64,000 nucleotides of DNA from Ferruginibacter albus (GTDB lineage Bacteria > Bacteroidota > Bacteroidia > Chitinophagales > Chitinophagaceae): NCBI RefSeq assembly GCF_020042285.1, contig NZ_CP083388.1:3064001-3128000 (forward strand), given 5' to 3'. The position numbers and the translations under genes are program-made. Positions 1-8,694 of the stretch are shown one piece after another (position 1 is the first letter of the stretch; every line of letters begins with the position of its first letter). The notes beneath the pieces are model-generated. The model searched no databases. It was not told the origin of the DNA and worked only from the letters and a program-made list of their open reading frames with translations.

Positions 1-669
1 GGCAACCTGCACACAATCACGAATAAACTTAGGGCGATCTTCTTTCTTAAATGTTTCTCTGATATCTGAAGTTGCCACCATCACATATCCATGATGCGGA
101 AAATCATTTTGCAACAATGCCTGGCAGTTATCGTAATTAGGCATTCCTGTAATAAGTATTTTACCGGCATTGGTGCCTAACTCTGTAAATTGCTTTTTAT
201 ATCCTTCCGATGCTGCGCAATAAATATCACAGATATTAGCACTACCGTTAAATGCAGTACTTGCTGCAAAATATCCGGGCAAATTAAGCGCATGGGTTAT
301 TTTGCCCCAGGTTGTAATAGGGTCAGTCATTCCTTCCTGTACCCAGATCGTTTTTAATTTTCTCAATTCTTTGGTTACGATAAGATCTGAACAAAGCACT
401 ACCAGGTCGTATTGGTTATTAAAAACAGATGCGGCATAATCGTTGGGTAAATGATGTTCTGTAAGATAAGCATCCGCTTTTCTTCTAAATTCCCCCGCTA
501 AGATGGTTGTATCTAAAAATCCTTTTTTTACTGCAAAATTTACAATAGGATGTTTGCTGTATATCTGACTGTAATAGCAATCATATTCCGAAAGTTCAGA
601 TGCGATTTTGTGCATCTGGGAGGTCTGGTTGGGCGAACCAATGATAAAAAGGATCTTTTTTTTCGACAT
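1..669 (-). CDS. Glycosyltransferase-like (GT-B / UDP-GlcNAc 2-epimerase-like) protein, 3' end cut by window
   Basis: The frame is open for 223 codons from an ATG at 669 to the left edge, so the C-terminal part lies outside the window. The product begins MSKKKILFIIGSPNQTSQMH, a Rossmann-type first strand followed by a glycine-containing turn. Further on it has VVLCSDLIV, IWVQEGM and ILITGMPNYDN; the last resembles the start of the second Rossmann lobe in GT-B enzymes and CDP-glycerol/epimerase-like proteins. No signal peptide or membrane segment is visible, so a cytoplasmic role in glycan or glycolipid synthesis is inferred. It is transcribed away from the B12 riboswitch and btuB. The family assignment rests on the fold pattern only; substrate is unknown. 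Confidence 0.6.
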   Translation of the reverse strand, partial: MSKKKILFIIGSPNQTSQMHKIASELSEYDCYYSQIYSKHPIVNFAVKKGFLDTTILAGEFRRKADAYLTEHHLPNDYAASVFNNQYDLVVLCSDLIVTKELRKLKTIWVQEGMTDPITTWGKITHALNLPGYFAASTAFNGSANICDIYCAASEGYKKQFTELGTNAGKILITGMPNYDNCQALLQNDFPHHGYVMVATSDIRETFKKEDRPKFIRDCVQVA

Positions 670-786
670 AAAAAACTTTGCAAAGGTAGAACCTAAAACG
701 ATTAAAGCGAAGGAATGTTTTAAAATGTCGATAATTCGTAAAATGCCTGCCTATCAGCGTTTTGCGATGAATTTCGTACGAAACAG

Positions 787-816
787 TTGGGTTTAAATAT
801 AATTTCTATACATTCG
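787..816 (+). promoter_or_regulatory. Candidate promoter for the btuB riboswitch transcript
   Basis: TTG at 787-789 and TACATTCG at 809-816 are separated by 19 bases, matching seven of eight positions of the Bacteroidota -7 box TAnnTTTG with a -33 TTG. The predicted start near 822 falls just before the first riboswitch helix. Pattern match by eye only. Confidence 0.4.
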
Positions 817-825
817 CACCGCATT

Positions 826-1048
826 TGGTTCTTAATCGCTGCAAAGCGATGGATTAAAAGGGAATTCCGGTGTAAGTCCGGAGCTATCCCCGTAGCTGTA
901 ATGCCGCAGTTTTATAACAACTTTTGAATAACTGCATTCCACTGTCTGTATTTAAGCAAGATGGGAAGGAAATTCAAAAGGCGGCAAAGCCAGAAGACCT
1001 GCCAGGCGCAAATTTTATTCAACGAGCTTTCGGGTGAAAAGCCGGGAT
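826..1048 (+). promoter_or_regulatory. Cobalamin (AdoCbl-type) riboswitch upstream of btuB
   Basis: Conserved elements are visible in order: AAAAGGGAA at 856-864, the TCCGG...CCGGAGC arm at 866-884, the L5 loop with CCCCG at 888-892 followed by TAGCTGTAATG, and the B12 box GCCAGAAGACCTGCC around 989-1003. A downstream loop TTTCGGGTGAA carries CGGG at 1031-1034, which can pair with L5 as the L5-L13 kissing loop of this class. A possible expression platform follows: AAGTCT (1054-1059) can pair with AGGCTT (1067-1072) before a pyrimidine-rich tract. The gene downstream encodes a BtuB-like receptor, the usual target of this riboswitch, so cobalamin is expected to repress uptake. Confidence 0.93.
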
Positions 1049-1133
1049 GAAACAAGTCTGCTGCAGAGGCTTTCTTTCATTTCACATCTTTCATTTTTGA
1101 AGGTTCATTCTTTAACTTTTAAACTCAAAAAGA

Positions 1134-3065
1134 ATGAGCAGAAAAATTTTAACACTAGTTGCAATGTTTGCAACAGTTCAATCATTTGCACAAACAGACA
1201 CTTTGCCCCTTAAAAACCTGGATGAAGTGATCTTTACCGCTAATAAGGTAGAGCAAAAGCAGAATACCACCGGTAAAGTGGTAACTGTTATTACTAAAGA
1301 TCAGATTGACAAAAGCACAGGAAAATCTGTTGCGGAAGTATTGAATGAACAAGCCGGAGTAGTAATTAACGGCGCTTACAGCTCTCCCGGAACTGTACAA
1401 AATGTTTATATGCGTGGCGCTTCTACCGGACGTGTATTGATATTGATGGATGGCATCCCGGTGAATGATCCATCGCAGATCAATAATGATTTTGATCTAA
1501 ATTTATTTTCTATCAACGATGTAGAACGCATTGAAATTTGTAAAGGCGCTCAATCAACTTTATACGGTAGCGATGCCATTGCCGGTGTGATCAACATTAT
1601 CACCATAAAGAAAAATGTAGATAAGCCATTTAACGTAAATGCAACGGCAGCAGGTGGTTCTTACAATACATGGAAAGGCAATTTGCAACTGTATGGTAAA
1701 GCGGGCAAACTCAGTTATACTGCACGTTATGCTAAATTAAAAACAGATGGATTTTCGGCTGCCTTAGATACTGCGGCTGTTAAAACGTTTGATAAAGACG
1801 GATACAATGGAGATGCCATGAATGGCGCTGTTCAATTCCAGGCTACAAAAAATCTATTGCTTAAATCGTATGTTTTATACAGCCAATATAAAACCGATTT
1901 GGATGCAAGCGGTTTTGTGGATGACAAATTTTATTATGTAAAAAATGACCTGTTATCAACAGGGGGTGGTTTCCAATTTAAAAATGATGTGGTAACGCTT
2001 ACAGGTAATTATCAATTCACGCAAACCAACCGTAAGTTTAACAGGGATAGTTTGGATAAAAATGTATTTGGTTATTTTATCGATAATAAATATTTCGCAA
2101 AAACAAATTTTGTTGAATTGTATGCAAGCATAAAATTAGGCGGAGGATTTACATTGTTACAAGGAGCAGATTATCGTTATGGTTCTATGAATAACGATTA
2201 CTATTCTGTAAGCTCCTACGGACCTTATTCCAGTTCATTCAGCGATACTTCCATGAGTCAGGGCTCTATGTACGCTTCATTGTTGTATAATTCTAATAAA
2301 TTGAATGTTGAGCTGGGCGGAAGGTTAAATGTGCATTCACGTTATGGAACCAACTACACATATACTTTCAATCCATCTTATGCAATTGATCAGCATAACA
2401 GGATTTTTGGAAGTATTGCCAGCGGATTTAAAGCACCAAGCTTGTATCAACTGTTTGTAGCTTATTATGGCAATCCTTTGTTACAGCCAGAAAAATCGGT
2501 TAACTATGAATTGGGCTTTGAACAGCAATATAAAAAGTTCAATCACCGCATTGGATTTTTCTATAGGGATATTGATAATGGTATTGATTTCAATAATGTT
2601 ACTTCACAATATTTTAATTATGTAGGACAGATAGTAAGAGGACTTGAATATGAAGTGAACGTTCATCCTACAAAACAATTAAGCATTTCAGGAAATTATA
2701 CGTATACAAGCGGTACGGAAAACTCTCAAAGTAGATTAACGAATAATGATACTTCATATAGCTATTTATTGAAACGCCCAAAGAACACCTTTAATATCAA
2801 TGTAGGTTATCAGTTATTAAATGGCTTATATGCAAGCATCAACGGTAAATATACCGGCAGCGCTTTTGATCTGGGAGGATACCAGGTGCCTGATGTGCAA
2901 TTGAACAATTATTTCTTACTAAGCTTTTACGCAGAGTATAAATTTAAAAAATACCTTACTGTTTTCGGCAATCTGAAAAACATCACAGATGCTAAATTTT
3001 CAGAAGTGTATGGATACGGTACACAAGGATTTAATTTCCTGGTAGGAGTTAAGTTCAGCTATTAA
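1134..3065 (+). CDS. btuB: TonB-dependent vitamin B12 receptor (BtuB-like)
   Basis: This 643-residue outer-membrane receptor has a signal peptide (about residues 1-20, cleaved after SFAQ). A TonB-box-like LDEVIFTA follows at 29-36. The plug domain covers about 40-155, with DQI.KSTGKSVAEVLN, RGASTGRVLILMDGIPVND and GSDAIAGVINI. A roughly 22-strand barrel ends in the aromatic terminus VGVKFSY. Plug-type receptors of this length without an N-terminal carboxypeptidase-like domain include BtuB and siderophore receptors. The cobalamin riboswitch directly upstream makes corrinoid uptake the likely function. The ATG at 1134 lies about 60 bases after the possible riboswitch terminator. A strong hairpin at 3086-3115 ends the unit. 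Confidence is high for the receptor class and good for substrate because of the riboswitch. Confidence 0.88.
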   Translation: MSRKILTLVAMFATVQSFAQTDTLPLKNLDEVIFTANKVEQKQNTTGKVVTVITKDQIDKSTGKSVAEVLNEQAGVVINGAYSSPGTVQNVYMRGASTGRVLILMDGIPVNDPSQINNDFDLNLFSINDVERIEICKGAQSTLYGSDAIAGVINIITIKKNVDKPFNVNATAAGGSYNTWKGNLQLYGKAGKLSYTARYAKLKTDGFSAALDTAAVKTFDKDGYNGDAMNGAVQFQATKNLLLKSYVLYSQYKTDLDASGFVDDKFYYVKNDLLSTGGGFQFKNDVVTLTGNYQFTQTNRKFNRDSLDKNVFGYFIDNKYFAKTNFVELYASIKLGGGFTLLQGADYRYGSMNNDYYSVSSYGPYSSSFSDTSMSQGSMYASLLYNSNKLNVELGGRLNVHSRYGTNYTYTFNPSYAIDQHNRIFGSIASGFKAPSLYQLFVAYYGNPLLQPEKSVNYELGFEQQYKKFNHRIGFFYRDIDNGIDFNNVTSQYFNYVGQIVRGLEYEVNVHPTKQLSISGNYTYTSGTENSQSRLTNNDTSYSYLLKRPKNTFNINVGYQLLNGLYASINGKYTGSAFDLGGYQVPDVQLNNYFLLSFYAEYKFKKYLTVFGNLKNITDAKFSEVYGYGTQGFNFLVGVKFSY

Positions 3066-3085
3066 TTACTTTCATTTTTTAGTTG

Positions 3086-3115
3086 TCCCCGGGCACAATA
3101 ACCCGGGGATTTTTA
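3086..3115 (+). terminator. Intrinsic terminator after btuB
   Basis: Arms TCCCCGGG (3086-3093) and CCCGGGGA (3102-3109) enclose an 8-base loop and are followed by TTTTTATT. It is GC-rich and has a T-tract on the plus strand, 20 bases after the btuB stop. Confidence 0.85.
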
Positions 3116-3152
3116 TTGCCTTTTTTACGGGAACGTTGCCGTAGCTTATCTT

Positions 3153-3181
3153 TTGCAGAAATGCGATTTTATCTATATTCG
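3153..3181 (+). promoter_or_regulatory. Candidate promoter for the lipoprotein gene at 3201
   Basis: TTG at 3153-3155 and TATATTCG at 3174-3181 are spaced by 18 bases. This resembles the candidate upstream of the btuB riboswitch (TTG-N19-TACATTCG). It would give a leader of about 14 bases. Confidence 0.35.
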
Positions 3182-3200
3182 CTCCATAAATTACTTGACA

Positions 3201-3770
3201 ATGAAAAAACTTTTGCTTCCCGTATTCGGATTACTATGTGTTGCTTACTATGGTTGTGATAAAGATGATACAACCACCAAACCTACAGCTTGTGTTAATG
3301 TAGATGTTGTTGATTCTGTGAAATTAATTCCGGTTATTTCTACATACATCACTGCGCAATTAGATTCATTAGCAGATCAATCTCAAAGAGCTGATGATAG
3401 CGTTTATTTGTATAGCAAATCAGATTCTATAGCAAAGATTGTTATTAATAACGCGGTTGCAGTAAACGATCTTACTCTTTTCAGAAGTCTCGGCGATTTA
3501 GAAGCAGTATATAATCAACCCATCTATTTTACTTATTGCGGAAGCGCTTCTAATTACAAAAGTATTTACACAGGCGATGCAGGACATATATATGCTGATA
3601 CTCTTAATCAACCCAATGCAGGAACGGGCGTAAGCTTTCAGGGAAGCATCTATCCTTATGCTTATGGCTTACCTGATACATTCCGTGTAGCTGTTGTAGC
3701 TACTAATGTTAGCGATATTGGCTCGCAAGTATTGCAAAGTGTAGATGAAAAATCGTTTATCTTAAAATAG
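3201..3770 (+). CDS. Putative lipoprotein of unknown function
   Basis: The product is 189 residues starting at the ATG at 3201 (MKKLLLPVFGLLCVAYYGCD). The open frame extends further upstream, but that part runs through the candidate promoter and lacks a signal sequence, so the internal ATG is preferred. A hydrophobic stretch at 4-18 ends in YYGC, a relaxed lipobox with Cys19, followed by an acidic/threonine-rich linker (DKDDTTTK). The rest is a small soluble domain with no motif that I recognise. It sits between btuB and nrdB with terminators on both sides, so it is probably monocistronic. Its place next to a B12-receptor gene could hint at a surface partner of BtuB, but nothing in the sequence shows that. 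Confidence 0.65.
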   Translation: MKKLLLPVFGLLCVAYYGCDKDDTTTKPTACVNVDVVDSVKLIPVISTYITAQLDSLADQSQRADDSVYLYSKSDSIAKIVINNAVAVNDLTLFRSLGDLEAVYNQPIYFTYCGSASNYKSIYTGDAGHIYADTLNQPNAGTGVSFQGSIYPYAYGLPDTFRVAVVATNVSDIGSQVLQSVDEKSFILK

Positions 3771-3793
3771 ACTATAAAAATATTTGATATTTC

Positions 3794-3830
3794 AAAGGCT
3801 GATTCTTCAAAATCAGCCTTTTTTATTTTG
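3794..3830 (+). terminator. Intrinsic terminator after the lipoprotein gene
   Basis: Arms AAAGGCTGATT (3794-3804) and AATCAGCCTTT (3811-3821) with loop CTTCAA are perfectly complementary and followed by TTTTATTTTG. Confidence 0.88.
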
Positions 3831-3950
3831 TCACATTTGTCAACAACTTCTATTGAATTTGAAAACTCAGGCGGGCAGAGACTTCCGAAAAATTCAATGG
3901 TTTTTTTCAACATTTCGTTAATAAGTCCTTCACGAAAATTTAATATTGTA

Positions 3951-3978
3951 TTGTAACGTTGTAGTGCATTTATGGTTG
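3951..3978 (+). promoter_or_regulatory. Candidate promoter for the nrdBA riboswitch transcript
   Basis: TTG at 3951-3953 and TATGGTTG at 3971-3978 are spaced by 17 bases (seven of eight positions of TAnnTTTG). The predicted start near 3984 lies immediately before the riboswitch. Weak match, supported mainly by position. Confidence 0.3.
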
Positions 3979-3985
3979 CGGCAAG

Positions 3986-4235
3986 TTTTTCAAACAAAGC
4001 CGTATTAAAAGGGAATCCGGTCGTACTCCGGAACTGTCCCCGCAGCTGTGAGTTCTTGGTAAAAGAAGGATCGTTGCAAAACAAATCTTTTACAACTTTT
4101 AATCAACAAGCCACTGTTTATGGTAGTGAGAGCTTGGTAAACGGGAAGGCAATTAAAAGATAGAATAAGTCAGAAGACCTGCCATAAATTCAAAAATCAA
4201 GAGTCATAATGCTTTCGGGTGAAGGGCAATGTACT
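3986..4235 (+). promoter_or_regulatory. Cobalamin riboswitch upstream of class I ribonucleotide reductase
   Basis: The same elements as in the btuB element are present: AAAAGGGAATCCGG at 4007-4020, CTCCGGAAC at 4026-4034, L5 CCCCGC at 4038-4043 followed by AGCTGTGAG, and the B12 box GTCAGAAGACCTGCC at 4169-4183. The loop TTTCGGGTGAA carries CGGG at 4216-4219 for the L5-L13 kissing interaction. Downstream, ATGTA (4229-4233) pairs with TACAT (4238-4242), then GTC/GAC and a T-rich tract at 4254-4265 that could act as terminator. The first gene downstream is nrdB at 4324. Cobalamin would be expected to switch off the B12-independent reductase. Confidence 0.92.
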
Positions 4236-4323
4236 GATACATGTCTAAGGGACTTTTTCTCTTTTGTATTCAGTGGTTTTTCTTCAAGAGCAGTTAGTTT
4301 GTTCAAGTATAAATAATTGTGCT

Positions 4324-5295
4324 ATGCAGTACGAAAATGAGATCTTATTGAAAGAAAACAAAGACCGCTTTGTAATTCTTCCTATCAACTATCCCAAAGT
4401 GTGGGAGTTGTATAAAAAACATGAAGCGAGTTTTTGGACTGCCGAAGAAATTGATCTAAGTGCAGATCTAAAAGACTGGGCAAGCTTGAATGATGGCGAG
4501 CGTCATTTCATTTCGCATGTACTTGCTTTTTTTGCTGCAAGTGATGGAATAGTGAATGAGAACCTGGCAGTGAACTTTATGAGTGAAGTACAGTTACCTG
4601 AAGCAAGATGTTTCTATGGCTTTCAGATAATGATGGAAAATATTCATAGCGAAACCTATGCGTTGCTGATCGATACATATATTAAGAATCCCGATGAAAA
4701 GCATAAGCTGTTTCATGCTATAGATACCGTGCCCGCAGTAAAAAAGAAAGCCGAATGGGCTTTACGCTGGATCGAGAACGGAAGCTTTGCAGAAAGATTG
4801 GTAGCGTTTGCTGCAGTAGAAGGTATTTTCTTCAGTGGAAGCTTTTGTTCTATTTTCTGGTTGAAGAAAAGAGGCTTAATGCCGGGATTGACTTTCAGTA
4901 ATGAATTAATAAGCAGGGACGAAGGGTTGCATTGTGAATTTGCGTGCTTATTATACAGCATGCTGCAAAATAAAATGACGCAGGACGAAGTGTATTCTAT
5001 TATTAAAGATGCTGTAACGATAGAAAAAGAATTCATCACCGAAGCATTACCGGTTGACCTGATCGGAATGAATGCTAAGCTGATGCAACAATATATTGAG
5101 TTTGTTGCTGATCGTTGGTTAAGTGAATTGGGGTATGCTAAGATATACAACACTACTAACCCGTTCGATTTTATGGAGATGATCTCATTACAAGGCAAAA
5201 CCAACTTTTTTGAAAAAAGAGTGGGCGATTACCAAAAAGCCGGAGTGATGAATACCACGGAAACGCAGACGTTCTCATTGGATGAAGAATTTTAG
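4324..5295 (+). CDS. nrdB: Class I ribonucleoside-diphosphate reductase, small (radical) subunit
   Basis: The 323-residue R2 subunit generates the tyrosyl radical that NrdA uses to reduce ribonucleoside diphosphates. Diiron ligands can be read as D74 (FAASDGIV), E105 and H108 ([10 protein letters not shown]), E166 (AVEGIFF), E200 and H203 (RDEGLHCEF). The radical tyrosine is Y112, four residues after H108, so this looks like a conventional Fe-Tyr class Ia enzyme and not a Phe-substituted class Ic one. The acidic C-terminal tail TFSLDEEF fits docking to NrdA. The ATG at 4324 was chosen because the upstream extension (TTG at 4264) runs into the riboswitch expression platform and is not conserved-looking. 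nrdA follows 84 bases later across a hairpin. Confidence 0.96.
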   Translation: MQYENEILLKENKDRFVILPINYPKVWELYKKHEASFWTAEEIDLSADLKDWASLNDGERHFISHVLAFFAASDGIVNENLAVNFMSEVQLPEARCFYGFQIMMENIHSETYALLIDTYIKNPDEKHKLFHAIDTVPAVKKKAEWALRWIENGSFAERLVAFAAVEGIFFSGSFCSIFWLKKRGLMPGLTFSNELISRDEGLHCEFACLLYSMLQNKMTQDEVYSIIKDAVTIEKEFITEALPVDLIGMNAKLMQQYIEFVADRWLSELGYAKIYNTTNPFDFMEMISLQGKTNFFEKRVGDYQKAGVMNTTETQTFSLDEEF

Positions 5296-5297
5296 AA

Positions 5298-5344
5298 GTG
5301 AATAGTGAATGGTGAAAACAAAGATTTCTCCATTCGCTATTCAC
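5298..5344 (+). repeat. Inverted repeat/hairpin between nrdB and nrdA
   Basis: GTGAATAGTGAATGG (5298-5312) is complementary to CCATTCGCTATTCAC (5330-5344) at all 15 positions counting one G-T pair, with a 17-base loop. The arm itself contains a direct repeat of GTGAAT. There is no T-tract, so it is not an obvious terminator. It could be an mRNA processing/stability element or a copy of a dispersed intergenic repeat. Confidence 0.6.
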
Positions 5345-5379
5345 CATTAATATATACTAAACCATTAAACCCCATTGCT

Positions 5380-7770
5380 ATGCATGTAATTAAAAGAAAC
5401 GGTAAAACCGAGTCCGTAAAATTTGACAAAGTAACTGCACGTATAGAGAAACTTTCCTACGGCTTAAGCCCGATGGTGAATGTAATTGATGTTGCCAAAA
5501 AAACAATTGAAGGTATTTATGAAGGTGTACCTACAACGGAGCTGGATAATCTTGCGGCAGAAACAGCAGCATCATTAACGATTACACATCCTGACTACGC
5601 AATCCTGGCTTCACGTATTGCCATTAGCAACCTGCATAAAAATACAGTAAAATCGTTTTCAGCAACCATGCGTAAGCTGCATAATTATACCGATGATAAA
5701 ACCGGTAAGCTTATGCCATTGATTGCAGATGATGTAATGCAAATAATAGAAGACAATGCTGACTTATTAGACAGCACTATTATATACGATCGTGATTTTG
5801 GTTTTGATTATTTTGGTTTTAAAACCATAGAAAAATCCTACCTCTTACGCATCAACGGAAAAATTGCTGAACGCCCGCAACAAATGTATATGCGTGTAGC
5901 GATCGGTATTCATAAAGCAGACATTGAAAGTGCCATCAAAACCTATCATTTGATGAGCGAACGTTGGTTTACACATGCAACACCAACATTGTTCAACGCA
6001 GGTACACCTAAACCACAGATGAGTTCTTGTTTCTTATTAACAATGAAAGAAGACAGCATTGATGGTATTTACGATACATTAAAACAGACGGCAAAAATTT
6101 CGCAAAGCGCCGGTGGTATCGGTTTAGCTATTCATAACATTCGTGCAACGGGAAGCTATATTGGCGGCACTAACGGAACAAGCAATGGCATCATTCCAAT
6201 GTTGCGTGTTTTCAATGATACGGCTCGTTATGTAGATCAAGGCGGCGGTAAACGCAAAGGTGCATTCGCCGTTTATTTAGAGCCATGGCATGCAGATGTG
6301 TTCGAATTTTTGGATCTGAGAAAAAATCATGGTAAAGAAGAATTAAGAGCAAGAGATTTATTTTATGCACTATGGATCTGTGATCTGTTTATGAAGCGTG
6401 TAGAAGGAAATGGAGAATGGAGTTTGTTCTGTCCGAATGAAGCACCGGGCTTGAGCGAATGTTGGGGCAAAGAATTTGAAGACCTCTATACCAAATACGA
6501 AAAAGAAGGACGTGCAAGAAAAACAATTAAAGCACAAGAGCTTTGGTTTAAAATATTAGAATCTCAAATTGAAACAGGAACACCTTATTTGTTGTATAAA
6601 GATGCTGCCAACAGCAAAAGCAACCAGCAAAATTTAGGAACAATTAAAAGCAGCAATCTTTGTACAGAGATCATCGAATACACTTCTCCTGATGAAGTAG
6701 CGGTTTGTAATTTAGCATCTCTGGCATTACCTCGTTTTGTAATTGATGGGAAATTCGATCATCAAAAATTGTATGATGTTACATACCAGGTTACAAAAAA
6801 TTTGAACGCTGTTATTGACAATAATTATTACCCTGTTGAAGAAGCAAGAAACTCCAACTTGCGCCATCGCCCGGTTGGACTGGGTGTGCAAGGTTTAGCG
6901 GATGTATTCATCTTATTGCGTTTGCCATTTGAAAGTGACCTGGCAAAGATGTTGAATAAGAACATTTTTGAAACCATTTATTTCGCTGCAATGACAGCAA
7001 GTAAAGACCTGGCAAAAATTGATGGCGCTTATGAAACGTTTAAAGGATCACCAACCTCACAAGGCATCTTCCAGTTTGATATGTGGGGTGTAACACCAAG
7101 CGACCGTTGGGATTGGGAAACACTGCGTGAAGAAGTTAAAACACATGGTGTAAGAAATTCTTTATTGGTAGCCCCAATGCCTACTGCATCTACATCGCAG
7201 ATATTAGGCAACAACGAATGTTTTGAACCATATACTTCTAACATCTATACCAGAAGAGTATTGAGTGGCGAATTTATTATCGTAAACAAGCACCTGTTAA
7301 AAGACCTGGTTAGCCTTGGTTTATGGAATAATACAATGAAAAATAAGATCATTGCTGCGAATGGCTCTGTTCAAAACATCGATGAAATACCTTCAGATAT
7401 TAAAGAGTTATATAAAACTGTTTGGGAGATCAAACAACGCAATATCATTGATATGGCCGCAGACAGAGGTGCTTATATCTGTCAATCGCAATCGTTGAAT
7501 TTGTTTGTTGATAGTCCATCAACATCTAAATTAACTTCTATGCATTTTTACGCATGGAAAAAAGGATTGAAAACCGGTATGTATTACCTGCGTTCACAAG
7601 CAGCAACACAAGCAGTACAGTTTACGGTTGAAAAGCAAGCGAACATACAAGTAGAAATCCCAACAGCAAAAGTTAGTGCTCAGACTGAAACAACCAATGA
7701 TGTAGAACCTACACAAGCTGATGGTCCGGTTTGTACCATGCAGGACGGATGTATCAGTTGTGGTTCTTAA
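5380..7770 (+). CDS. nrdA: Class I ribonucleoside-diphosphate reductase, large (catalytic) subunit
   Basis: This 796-residue R1 subunit starts at the ATG at 5380 ([16 protein letters not shown]). The open frame continues upstream through the hairpin, but the ATP-cone that regulates overall activity begins exactly at MHVIKRNG, which fixes the start. Visible active-site segments are SSCFLLTM (first redox cysteine), SNLCTEI (Asn, radical Cys, Glu), [12 protein letters not shown] (second redox cysteine) and [13 protein letters not shown]. The C-terminus [12 protein letters not shown] carries the CxxC pair that passes electrons from thioredoxin or glutaredoxin. Length matches the family. It is cotranscribed with nrdB under the cobalamin riboswitch and ends at a strong bidirectional terminator. 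Confidence 0.96.
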   Translation: MHVIKRNGKTESVKFDKVTARIEKLSYGLSPMVNVIDVAKKTIEGIYEGVPTTELDNLAAETAASLTITHPDYAILASRIAISNLHKNTVKSFSATMRKLHNYTDDKTGKLMPLIADDVMQIIEDNADLLDSTIIYDRDFGFDYFGFKTIEKSYLLRINGKIAERPQQMYMRVAIGIHKADIESAIKTYHLMSERWFTHATPTLFNAGTPKPQMSSCFLLTMKEDSIDGIYDTLKQTAKISQSAGGIGLAIHNIRATGSYIGGTNGTSNGIIPMLRVFNDTARYVDQGGGKRKGAFAVYLEPWHADVFEFLDLRKNHGKEELRARDLFYALWICDLFMKRVEGNGEWSLFCPNEAPGLSECWGKEFEDLYTKYEKEGRARKTIKAQELWFKILESQIETGTPYLLYKDAANSKSNQQNLGTIKSSNLCTEIIEYTSPDEVAVCNLASLALPRFVIDGKFDHQKLYDVTYQVTKNLNAVIDNNYYPVEEARNSNLRHRPVGLGVQGLADVFILLRLPFESDLAKMLNKNIFETIYFAAMTASKDLAKIDGAYETFKGSPTSQGIFQFDMWGVTPSDRWDWETLREEVKTHGVRNSLLVAPMPTASTSQILGNNECFEPYTSNIYTRRVLSGEFIIVNKHLLKDLVSLGLWNNTMKNKIIAANGSVQNIDEIPSDIKELYKTVWEIKQRNIIDMAADRGAYICQSQSLNLFVDSPSTSKLTSMHFYAWKKGLKTGMYYLRSQAATQAVQFTVEKQANIQVEIPTAKVSAQTETTNDVEPTQADGPVCTMQDGCISCGS

Positions 7771-7789
7771 TTTATTTTTATCGATAATG

Positions 7790-7819
7790 AAAAAGGCTGT
7801 TCAAATGAACAGCCTTTTT
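7790..7819. terminator. Bidirectional terminator between nrdA and the esterase gene
   Basis: Arms AAAAAGGCTGTTC (7790-7802) and GAACAGCCTTTTT (7807-7819) are perfect over 13 pairs with loop AAAT. A-tract and T-tract on the two sides suit both convergent genes. Confidence 0.9.
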
Positions 7820-7848
7820 GTTAGAATAACTTTTTTCCATCATTTAGA

Positions 7849-8652
7849 CTATAGCTTCTCTTTTAATATTTTTTGCAACGAATATGGAACTTCAGAATTA
7901 TGAGTTTTTCCATTCCAAATATCATATTCAAAAGAAAGATTGGGGTATTTCTTTGTATCGAAGAACTCTTTTGCCTGTTTAGTACTGTTTACTATTTTAT
8001 TGAACTTTTCTTTCGATCCTGCTGTGAAATAGATATATATATTGTTAGTAAAACCGTCGTGGATTTTATTGAATTTATAAATGGAATAATTGTCAACCCA
8101 CAAAGCAGGGCTCAATGCAAAATATTTTGAGAATAAATTATCATCTTTAAATAAACAGTAAAAAGCAAATAACCCACCTAATGAATGCCCGATAATAGAA
8201 TTGCTATCAGTATAGGTTTTAAACTTTTTATTGATGGAAGGCACCAACTCTTCTTTTAAAAAAGAATAAAATTTTTCAGCTTGCCCATAATTTTTATTGC
8301 CTCGGACTATATTATTTTCTTTTATTGAAGGAAATATAAAATCTCTACGACGTAAAACATGATAATTGCCTATGTGTCCTATTCCAACAAAAATAGTAGC
8401 TTTTAAGCTCTCATTAAATTCGGATCCCGCAATAAGCCGTCTTAGATACTTTCCTGATTTTAAACCTGCATCGCAATAATAGACTACTTTATAAGCATTG
8501 TTAGTGTTGAAATTTTGAGGTAGTGATACATAGATATTAAAGCTATCTCCTGCATTTTTGGAGTATATTGTCTCCTTTTGAGTATTAAACTGCCCAAATG
8601 AAACCGAAGCTAAAAGCAAGTTGAAAAATAAAATAGAAATGAATTTCATCAA
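7849..8652 (-). CDS. Secreted esterase, alpha/beta-hydrolase of the enterochelin esterase (Fes)/esterase D type
   Basis: The product is 267 residues with a signal peptide (about 1-21, ending SVSFGQ). Family marks are VVYYCDAGLKSG early in the domain, the nucleophile elbow IIGHSLGGLFAFYC with the catalytic Ser, FALSPALWVDN, and a C-terminal His in GKTHNSE. These fit the putative esterase family that includes Fes, IroE and YbbA-like enzymes; the true substrate (siderophore, sugar ester or lipid) cannot be read. The two leading methionines leave the exact start uncertain by one codon. It lies downstream of truA on the same strand (42-base gap), but an A/T-rich spacer may hold its own promoter. 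Confidence 0.75.
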   Translation of the reverse strand: MMKFISILFFNLLLASVSFGQFNTQKETIYSKNAGDSFNIYVSLPQNFNTNNAYKVVYYCDAGLKSGKYLRRLIAGSEFNESLKATIFVGIGHIGNYHVLRRRDFIFPSIKENNIVRGNKNYGQAEKFYSFLKEELVPSINKKFKTYTDSNSIIGHSLGGLFAFYCLFKDDNLFSKYFALSPALWVDNYSIYKFNKIHDGFTNNIYIYFTAGSKEKFNKIVNSTKQAKEFFDTKKYPNLSFEYDIWNGKTHNSEVPYSLQKILKEKL

Positions 8653-8694
8653 GGCTATATTAATTAAATTTACCTGAACTTTTTTATTGTTTTA

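Noticed and set aside
3662-4084. Open frame of 140 codons on the minus strand
   Set aside because: It runs through the terminator at 3794-3830 and the nrdBA riboswitch core and overlaps the lipoprotein gene; the product has no recognisable domain.
4264-4323. Upstream TTG extension of nrdB
   Set aside because: It would add 20 residues encoded by the riboswitch expression platform; the R2 family start fits the ATG at 4324.
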